Assembly (NCBI GenBank): GCA_029983575.1
Contig: JASBZE010000028.1
Span: 1-18,294 of the forward strand
Length of the DNA: 18,294 nt
From: Peptostreptococcaceae bacterium
Lineage (GTDB): Bacteria > Bacillota > Clostridia > Peptostreptococcales > Peptostreptococcaceae
Direction of reading: 5' to 3'
The notes beneath the pieces are model-generated. The model was not told the origin of the DNA. It ran no database searches and worked only from the letters and a program-made list of their open reading frames with translations. The position numbers were made by a program, and so were the translations under genes. Of this stretch, positions 1-5,558 are shown piece by piece (position 1 is the first letter of the stretch; the number at the start of each line of letters is the position of its first letter).

Positions 1-22
1 AACTCATTTCTAATATATTAAT

Positions 23-63
23 AGTAGGCTCTGAGAATTAATTTTCTCGGAGCCTACTTTTTT
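23..63 (+). terminator. Rho-independent terminator for a gene left of the window
   Basis: A 15-bp stem (23-37 with 44-58, one G-U pair) with a 6-nt loop is followed on the plus strand by a run of six T. The minus-strand side has no T-run. It therefore most likely ends a plus-strand gene lying before position 1, converging with the minus-strand gene that stops at 80. It may also stop minus-strand readthrough less efficiently. Confidence 0.85.
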
Positions 64-79
64 GTATTTTTATATTACA

Positions 80-1162
80 TCAATCGAAAACTAATTCAAA
101 TCCCCGTACACAGTTTTCTACATTATCACATCCTCCATATACAATTCTATCCCTATAGGATATGCTAGCTGGAGAGGTATTATCCCAAACCTCATCAAAC
201 CACTTTAAAAATTTATCGTGGTCGTACTCTATCGGTATGGCTTCTATAAACACATCACCTAGAATATATCTGTAGATAGCTCTATCGCTTTTTGTCTTTG
301 AAATCCTAGTCAAAAGCCCGTAATTTGTATTAATAAAATTTGGCATGCCGGATGCACCGTTATTAATTACTACTTTCTTATCTGGCTTATCTAGCTTATC
401 GACTTCCTTATCTAGCTTATCAACTTTCTTATCTAGCTTATCGACTTCTCCCACATCTAAAATTTTATCTGATGTTTTATCTGGTCTTTTTTCTCCATTA
501 TTTTCATCAATAGTCTTACAGTCTTCTCCAAACGCCACTGCAATAGGTGCACAAGTATGAGTACAAGCTACTATGTCGATTGAATTTTTATCTGCCCAAC
601 TTCCTATCTCGTCTAGGCGGTCCGCATCTTGTAAATTTTCTTTAGAATTTCCCCAACCTGCTAGAGATTTCTCATCGCCATGCAAGATCGCTATCCTCTT
701 ATCTCCTACCCTAGCCGTCAAAGTTCTCTTCCTTCTCTTTAATACATCAATCATATCTTTACTTTTTTGTATATTTTTTTTCATAATGGAGTGTATTTTA
801 TTTGATCTGTCCACAACTCCATCGTCAACGCTATCTGGATATGAACAACCACATCCGGCTTCACTTCTATCACTTATTAATTCCGCCTCGACATTTCCGA
901 TAATCGCGTCATAGTTTTTTATTGCGTTTTCTATATATGAAAAATCCTCTAAATCTACATCGAACCAATGGGCGTCACCATTGAATACAATCCTGAGATT
1001 TGATTCTTCTTTAGCCATTTTCAAAATTTCATCCAAGGCCTCTTTATTTCCGTAAAGACCTCCAACAACGTAAATAGTATCTGCCATTATATCCTCGTCA
1101 AATCGATCAAAGCTTTCTCCGTTTAAATTGTAATCAATTGGGCAAGTCCTTCCTGGAATCAT
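80..1162 (-). CDS. Divergent metallophosphoesterase-like protein with a repeat-expanded insertion
   Basis: The fold is that of a calcineurin-like phosphoesterase, but of a divergent subgroup. Numbered from the chosen start, the signature blocks are GGLYGN (34-39), NGDAHWFD (61-68), GNVEAE (89-94), CGCSYP (104-109), HGD (161-163), THTC (201-204) and NNGASGMPNF (267-276). They sit where ordinary enzymes have GDxHG, GDxxD, GNHD, HG, GHxH and NPGS. The usual first metal-binding Asp and His are Gly and Tyr here, so catalysis and metal use may differ; substrate unknown. Residues about 215-264 are a Lys/Asp-rich insertion with three KLDK(K/E/P) heptads. Start: an ATG at 1183 is possible, but the ATG at 1162 has a near-perfect ribosome site (AAGGCGGTGAT, spacing 7) and begins directly before the PGRTCPIDY block, which I recall as conserved in this subgroup. 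It appears monocistronic, after the terminator at 1331-1350. Confidence 0.72.
   Translation of the reverse strand: MIPGRTCPIDYNLNGESFDRFDEDIMADTIYVVGGLYGNKEALDEILKMAKEESNLRIVFNGDAHWFDVDLEDFSYIENAIKNYDAIIGNVEAELISDRSEAGCGCSYPDSVDDGVVDRSNKIHSIMKKNIQKSKDMIDVLKRRKRTLTARVGDKRIAILHGDEKSLAGWGNSKENLQDADRLDEIGSWADKNSIDIVACTHTCAPIAVAFGEDCKTIDENNGEKRPDKTSDKILDVGEVDKLDKKVDKLDKEVDKLDKPDKKVVINNGASGMPNFINTNYGLLTRISKTKSDRAIYRYILGDVFIEAIPIEYDHDKFLKWFDEVWDNTSPASISYRDRIVYGGCDNVENCVRGFELVFD
386..447. repeat. In-frame 21-bp tandem repeat, three copies
   Basis: Copies start at 386, 407 and 428, near-identical over 20 of 21 bases, with a partial copy before them. The core word is CTTATCTAGCTTATC. The period is a multiple of three, so it encodes a KLDKxVD heptad and expands the phosphoesterase-like protein without breaking its frame. 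Confidence 0.9.
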
Positions 1163-1249
1163 TATATCACCGCCTTCACTCATAAAAATCCTACACTCAC
1201 TTCAAGACATAACTTTCTAAAATAATACCTACACCTACTTCTACCCTTA

Positions 1250-1304
1250 CTTATCACTTACTTATCACTTACTTATCACTTACTTATCACTTACTTATCA
1301 CTTA
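1250..1304. repeat. 11-bp tandem repeat, five perfect copies
   Basis: The unit CTTATCACTTA is repeated five times without a mismatch (1250-1304), flanked on both sides by a related CTTCTACCCTTA block. It lies between the terminator of the VTT-protein gene and the start of the phosphoesterase-like gene, so it is upstream of the latter. The period is about one DNA helical turn. Confidence 0.95.
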
Positions 1305-1324
1305 CTTCTACCCTTAAACTTCCT

Positions 1325-1350
1325 AAAATAAGCCCCCTAAAAAGGGGGCT
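1325..1350 (-). terminator. Terminator downstream of the VTT-protein gene
   Basis: The hairpin AGCCCCC/GGGGGCT (1331-1350), with a loop of A/T, is followed on the minus strand by TTATTTT. It lies about 57 bases beyond the stop of the VTT-domain gene and ends that transcription unit. Confidence 0.8.
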
Positions 1351-1406
1351 CTAATTATAAGCACTTTTTTACTTTTATCAGTTACATCATTATTTTTCGA
1401 ATACTA

Positions 1407-2624
1407 TTATTTTTCGATTTTCATTCCAACCTCACCGCTATTTTCTGGTGATTTTTTCCTAGCTTTGTGCTTGTCATCATACACCTTCTTAATAATACCT
1501 ATTAGTATTGAAAGTGCGAACAATGTTAACAGACCTATAAATAGTTTTTGAGCTCCTCCTGATAGAGTTCCACCGACATAAGAATATACGAGGGTGGCTG
1601 GCAGTTGCCCTATTCCAGTTGCGATAAAGAAAGACCAAAATCCCATATTAGTAAGTCCCGCCGCATAACTGACTAGGTCAAATGAAACGAATGGAAGTAA
1701 TCTACAAATCAATATTGTATATTTTCCATATCTCTCAAAAAATACGTCCACACTCTCAAGTGCTCCTCTTCCGGTTAGTTTTTCGACTATGTCTCTACCT
1801 AAAACCCTAGCTATAAAGTAACATAGGGCTGCTCCGACCATTGCTGATGACCATGAAAGAATCGCTCCATAAACCCATCCAAATATCGCCGCATTTGAAA
1901 GGGTAATTAGAAATGCCGGTATCGGTGCTGCTATTGACTGTAATATCATCAAGCAAAATGAAACTACAGCTGCCAACTTTCCATAGGATCTAAGATACTC
2001 TATAACAACCTTGGTGTCGAGTTTGGATATTACCGCTACGGCATTGTTTATTCCACTATTCACACTCGGAACGAAGAAATACACCGCTAAAAATGCCGCA
2101 ATTAAAACTAAGACTACAATCCTTAGTTTACGTCTTGATTTTTTGATCCTCTCTCTCTCAACATCGGTTTTTTCATCTCTTAGCTCGCTTAGTTTGACTT
2201 CTTCTTTTCTTATAGCCTTCAGTTCTTCTTTTGTATATACCTTTTGATATTTTGATAGAGTCAAAACTATATAAATATTAATAAGGTTGACTACAACTAC
2301 AAAAATCAGAAGCGGAACCATAATTTTAGATGCAGGAGTCATTAGATTTAGGGTTTCTTTTGTAATGTACAAGAAATTTACCAATCTACCTGTAACCGCC
2401 GCCAGAACTACAGCTAAAATCTCTATGACAAAGAACATGTATTTAAGCTTTATCTCACTGAAAGCCAATCCCAGCATAATACCAAAACCTAGGAATACAT
2501 ACATTACCATCGAAATTCCAACCATCATCTCTAGGTTGACACTGAAAAACAACAGTAAGCTAAGCAAGTACCCTATCGCTATACCAGAGGTCGTATAATA
2601 AAATAAAGCTCTTAATTTCTTCAA
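1407..2624 (-). CDS. TVP38/TMEM64 (VTT/DedA-type) membrane protein with an extra N-terminal membrane domain
   Basis: A 405-residue integral membrane protein. Residues about 205-355 are a VTT (SNARE-associated/DedA-like) domain: APIPAFLITLSNAAIFGW, a GAALCYFIARVLGR segment and the second half RLLPFVSFDLVSYAAGL with GxLP. This matches the YdjX/YdjZ family, thought to act in lipid scrambling or membrane transport; substrate unknown. Before it lies a separate block of four hydrophobic helices (about 8-30, 33-53, 60-82, 101-123) and a charged linker (130-167), an addition not found in the short family members. Start codon is TTG (2622-2624), with GGAGG seven bases upstream and no better ATG. It starts 10 bases after the stop of the YdjY-like gene, so the two are co-transcribed. 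Its terminator is at 1325-1350. Confidence 0.85.
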   Translation of the reverse strand: MKKLRALFYYTTSGIAIGYLLSLLLFFSVNLEMMVGISMVMYVFLGFGIMLGLAFSEIKLKYMFFVIEILAVVLAAVTGRLVNFLYITKETLNLMTPASKIMVPLLIFVVVVNLINIYIVLTLSKYQKVYTKEELKAIRKEEVKLSELRDEKTDVERERIKKSRRKLRIVVLVLIAAFLAVYFFVPSVNSGINNAVAVISKLDTKVVIEYLRSYGKLAAVVSFCLMILQSIAAPIPAFLITLSNAAIFGWVYGAILSWSSAMVGAALCYFIARVLGRDIVEKLTGRGALESVDVFFERYGKYTILICRLLPFVSFDLVSYAAGLTNMGFWSFFIATGIGQLPATLVYSYVGGTLSGGAQKLFIGLLTLFALSILIGIIKKVYDDKHKARKKSPENSGEVGMKIEK

Positions 2625-2634
2625 TTTCTACCTC

Positions 2635-3372
2635 CTAATTACCTGCTTGTTCTCCAAGAGAGTAAATCATTGCGACATATGTACCGTCTTCTGGTAGTAC
2701 GTCTTTGTTTCCAGTAAACTTAACTTCATTTCTCTTTTCAACAGCGCCATAAGTATAAGTTTCGTTTGATACTATACCAACTGGACAACTGTCTAGACAA
2801 GTCAAGCAACCTGTGTTCATCTTTTTAGCTCTCTCTAAGTTTCCGCCAAACCTAAACACAATCTTCTTACCATTGCTGTCTTTTATTACGTCATTAATAT
2901 CGTACTCTTTATCTGCACCAGTCCATGTTACCTTAGCATTTATAATGTCTCCTTCAACGTGAGTAGTTTCTTTATTGTCTGGAGTCATATTATCTCCTGG
3001 CTTTGCTCCTATTTCAATCAAACCATTATAAAATTCTTCTGGAGTCGCATAAGAAGTAAATACTGATTTAGTTCCGTTAGACCCCTTTGTAAATACTGAG
3101 GCATGTCTTGTATTTTCTGTGAAATACTTTCCGTTTACGCTGCAAAGAACAGTTACAGTCTTGTGCTCTTTGTCGACTACAATTGGTTTATCCATTGAAA
3201 CCACGCCAACTGCATCAGGCTTAGCGTTCTTTTCCTCTTTAGTATCAGACTTTTGTTCAGTCTTTTGTTCCTCTTTTGGTTCTTCCTTTGCCTTGTCATT
3301 GTTACCACATCCAGTAGCAAAAACAAGTGTTGAGCATAATAATAATGCTGCTATTTTCTTAGTTATCTTCAT
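2635..3372 (-). CDS. YdjY-type lipoprotein with a ferredoxin-like cysteine triplet
   Basis: 245 residues. Residues 1-21 are a lipoprotein signal ending FATG with lipidated Cys22, so the protein is anchored on the outer face of the membrane. A Lys/Glu-rich linker (26-52) is followed by a YdjY-type domain. Near the C-terminus, Cys189, Cys192 and Cys196 form CxxCxxxCP, the last three cysteines of a classical 4Fe-4S ferredoxin motif without the first. E. coli YdjY has been annotated as a putative ferredoxin; its function is not established. The ribosome site AAGGAGG is 7 bases from ATG. It has its own promoter (extended -10 at 3417-3422) and is followed 10 bases later by the VTT-protein gene. Electron or sulfur transfer at the cell surface is an inference. 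Confidence 0.78.
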   Translation of the reverse strand: MKITKKIAALLLCSTLVFATGCGNNDKAKEEPKEEQKTEQKSDTKEEKNAKPDAVGVVSMDKPIVVDKEHKTVTVLCSVNGKYFTENTRHASVFTKGSNGTKSVFTSYATPEEFYNGLIEIGAKPGDNMTPDNKETTHVEGDIINAKVTWTGADKEYDINDVIKDSNGKKIVFRFGGNLERAKKMNTGCLTCLDSCPVGIVSNETYTYGAVEKRNEVKFTGNKDVLPEDGTYVAMIYSLGEQAGN

Positions 3373-3416
3373 AGTAATCCCTCCTTAAAAAACTTTACAT
3401 ACTATTAGACAAGTAA

Positions 3417-3425
3417 ATTATAACA
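3417..3425 (-). promoter_or_regulatory. Extended -10 promoter of the YdjY-like gene
   Basis: On the minus strand TGTTATAAT gives an extended -10 (TGn plus a perfect TATAAT at 3417-3422). The -35 is poor, as is usual with extended -10 promoters. Transcription would start near 3410, giving a leader of about 38 bases. Confidence 0.6.
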
Positions 3426-3540
3426 TATATAATTGTTAAAAAATTTACTTCGATATAAAAGGTTATTGTTTTTTTAAATACTAAAAAAATATATATAGTT
3501 TTTTTCAATGATTAAATCTGCTTTTATCTGATAGTATATG

Positions 3541-3562
3541 TTTCGGACATTTTTGTCCGAAA
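3541..3562. promoter_or_regulatory. Perfect 8-bp inverted repeat upstream of the YdjY-like gene
   Basis: TTTCGGAC and GTCCGAAA flank an ATTTTT loop. It sits directly beyond the terminator of the rhodanese/4-TM unit and about 120 bases upstream of the YdjY promoter. There is no T-run after it on either strand, so it looks like an operator or a structural element rather than a terminator. No protein can be assigned to it. Confidence 0.4.
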
Positions 3563-3566
3563 GTAC

Positions 3567-3604
3567 CAAAAAATAAGCCCCGGAAAATCTAATCCAAGGC
3601 TTAT
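3567..3604 (-). terminator. Terminator after the 4-TM protein gene
   Basis: On the minus strand a 12-bp stem (3593-3604 with 3573-3584, two G-U pairs) and 8-nt loop are followed by TTTTTT (3567-3572). It lies 30 bases after the stop of the 4-TM gene and separates that unit from the YdjY/VTT unit. Confidence 0.85.
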
Positions 3605-3633
3605 AACTTATTTAAATATATTGTATTAACTTC

Positions 3634-4077
3634 CTAGTTTCCTTTCACTTTAAAGGCACCTTTCGATTCAAAAGCAGCTAATAAAATTACAATATTTACG
3701 ATCTCCACTGCCGCCAATATCATAATAAGGTAGGGGTAAGTCATCATGCTACTGTGAACACCGACTTGGATAGATGCTATAAGCACAATACCCGATCCTA
3801 TCCCTAGAAAACCAAGTAGCTTTTCCCATAAAGAAAACACAGTAGTTTTCCTTCTTTTTGATACGTAAATAATATATACTAACAACAAAACAACAGCTAA
3901 AAGCAGTACTATCTTCATATTTTGTTCAGTTAGGTAATTATGCATCAAAAAAGTCTTTTTATATCTGAGGTGGTGATTAACTCCTGGTCTAGATGAGGCC
4001 AATCTCTCAAGAAAAACCACCACTCCATATATCAATATCTCGACAATTGCCAAGATAAATCCAATAATTTTCTTCAT
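3634..4077 (-). CDS. Small four-helix membrane protein, function unknown
   Basis: 147 residues with four predicted membrane helices (about 5-23, 55-72, 87-104, 113-136). A basic/His segment (GVNHHLRYKK, about 32-41) lies between helices 1 and 2, and KRRK (75-78) follows helix 2. I recognise no family. Its ATG overlaps the stop codon of the rhodanese gene (TAATG), so translation is coupled and the two products probably work together, perhaps as a membrane partner of the surface rhodanese (inference). A terminator follows at 3567-3604. Confidence 0.7.
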   Translation of the reverse strand: MKKIIGFILAIVEILIYGVVVFLERLASSRPGVNHHLRYKKTFLMHNYLTEQNMKIVLLLAVVLLLVYIIYVSKRRKTTVFSLWEKLLGFLGIGSGIVLIASIQVGVHSSMMTYPYLIMILAAVEIVNIVILLAAFESKGAFKVKGN

Positions 4078-5501
4078 TACTTACCACCTATATATGGATT
4101 TCCTTCGTTACTCCAAGCAATCCAACCGTCGCTGTAAAGATCTGTCTTATCAAGTCCCATAACCCTAGCATCTCTAAGAGCTTCTGCTGCTCTCCATCCG
4201 CTACCACACATAAAAGTCATAGGTTTATTGATGTCTATATTGTTTTTCTTCCACATAGCTTTGATCTCATCAGCATTTCTCATAGTCTTATCAATATTTC
4301 TATAGAAGTACATAGATGAAGAATCCTTAAGGCCAGGTTGACCGTACTTGGCGTTTTCTATCCTACCCTTGATATTGTGGTAGGAATACCCTGAAATCTT
4401 TCCGTCGTACTCTTCTTTAGTCCTAACATCAACTAACTCAAACGCGTCTTTATCCTTCATTTTTTCTTTTAACTCAGGTATTGTAACTATGATATCTTGG
4501 TTCTTTGGATATTCTGATTTGAAATCTGACTCAGACTTAGGATTTACCTTTTTCTTTTCTAAATCATAACCTAAGCCATTCCAAACTACCAAACCACCGT
4601 TCATAATTCTTACGTCTTTAACTCCTAAATATTTGCAAATAACTCCGAATCTACTTGCTGCCATTGGCTCAGGTGAAGTAATTATAACATTTTTTTCTGA
4701 AGTTATCCCATTTTTAAGGAGTAGTTTCACAAGGTCGTCATCATTTGTAAGTCTCCATTCTTCCTTGCCCTTTACGTGTTCTTTTGGTGGTTCAAACTCA
4801 TCTGTATTTACGTGAACAGCTGTAGGAACGTGTCCTTCTAAATATCCAGATTCCTTATCATCTCCCCACCTTACGTCAACTATAACAGTGTTATCCTTGT
4901 CAAAACCTTTTAGCTCAGGGCTAACATCTTTTTTACCGTCGATAATATCCTTAACGTAATTGGCTGGAACTAATATATCGTATCTAGGATATGATACGAG
5001 CTCTACTGATTTATTATTTATCTCGTCCTTAGCGGTATATTGAGATACATTTTTTACTCCCTTGCTAGCTAGATAGTCCGCTACTTCCCCTGCGTCCTTG
5101 CCATTTGTATCGTATACAACTACTGAAGATGCCTTCTTTAACTGCTTGTTATTTATAGCATCTTCCAAAACTTCTTCCCTGGTCTTACCCTCTAGGTTTT
5201 TCTTCTCGTCATATTCACAATCGAGCCAACCCGCTGAAAAATCCGTAGCATTTTTTATATGTCCGCCGTTTTTTGAACCGTTTACAGCCCAACCGTTAAA
5301 CTCATCATTACTTCTAGCGTCGACTAACAGGGCAGAATCCTTAGCCTTGTTAAACTCGTCTTTAGTTAGCACTTTTACGGTAGCTACTTTCTCTGACTTA
5401 TCCTTATCTGTTTTTTGTTCACTTGACTTTTGAGTGCACCCAGATAATAGAGCAATGCACAAAGTCGCTGATAAAATTGTCGTTAACCTTTTGTTCATCA
5501 T
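4077..5501 (-). CDS. YnjE-like triple-rhodanese surface lipoprotein
   Basis: 474 residues. The signal peptide ends LLSG-Cys22 (lipobox), so the protein should be tethered outside the membrane. Three rhodanese-like repeats follow. Repeat 1 (about 45-150) has VDARSNDEF, but its active-site loop reads YDTNGKDA, with no Cys. Repeat 2 (about 175-310) has VDVRWGDD and the loop ITSPEPMAA, also without Cys. Repeat 3 (about 338-470) has VDVRTKEEY and the loop CGSGWR with catalytic Cys432. Length and the single active third repeat match E. coli YnjE, a thiosulfate sulfurtransferase family member. The expected chemistry is a Cys432 persulfide formed from thiosulfate or another sulfane donor; the acceptor is unknown. 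Two ATGs lie in tandem; the second (5498) has the better spacing (7) from GGAG. The 4-TM gene overlaps its stop. Confidence 0.85.
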   Translation of the reverse strand: MMNKRLTTILSATLCIALLSGCTQKSSEQKTDKDKSEKVATVKVLTKDEFNKAKDSALLVDARSNDEFNGWAVNGSKNGGHIKNATDFSAGWLDCEYDEKKNLEGKTREEVLEDAINNKQLKKASSVVVYDTNGKDAGEVADYLASKGVKNVSQYTAKDEINNKSVELVSYPRYDILVPANYVKDIIDGKKDVSPELKGFDKDNTVIVDVRWGDDKESGYLEGHVPTAVHVNTDEFEPPKEHVKGKEEWRLTNDDDLVKLLLKNGITSEKNVIITSPEPMAASRFGVICKYLGVKDVRIMNGGLVVWNGLGYDLEKKKVNPKSESDFKSEYPKNQDIIVTIPELKEKMKDKDAFELVDVRTKEEYDGKISGYSYHNIKGRIENAKYGQPGLKDSSSMYFYRNIDKTMRNADEIKAMWKKNNIDINKPMTFMCGSGWRAAEALRDARVMGLDKTDLYSDGWIAWSNEGNPYIGGK

Positions 5502-5529
5502 GGTTCTCCTTTACTTTAAAATCAATAAA

Positions 5530-5558
5530 ATTATAGCACAGATTTATAAAAATGTCCC
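5530..5558 (-). promoter_or_regulatory. Promoter of the rhodanese/4-TM unit
   Basis: On the minus strand: GGGACA (5553-5558), 17-base spacer, TATAAT (5530-5535). The -10 overlaps the stop codon of the U32 gene, so this promoter sits at the end of that gene. Start site near 5523, leader about 22-25 bases. No terminator separates the U32 gene from this unit, so readthrough is also possible. Confidence 0.6.

Noticed and set aside
345..560. Ser/Leu-rich 71-residue reading frame antisense to the phosphoesterase-like gene
   Set aside because: It is the antisense reading of the 21-bp KLDK repeat, with no ribosome site.
1246..1310. Tandem repeats as a possible CRISPR array
   Set aside because: Units are 11-26 bp with no unique spacers and no cas genes nearby; these are plain tandem repeats.
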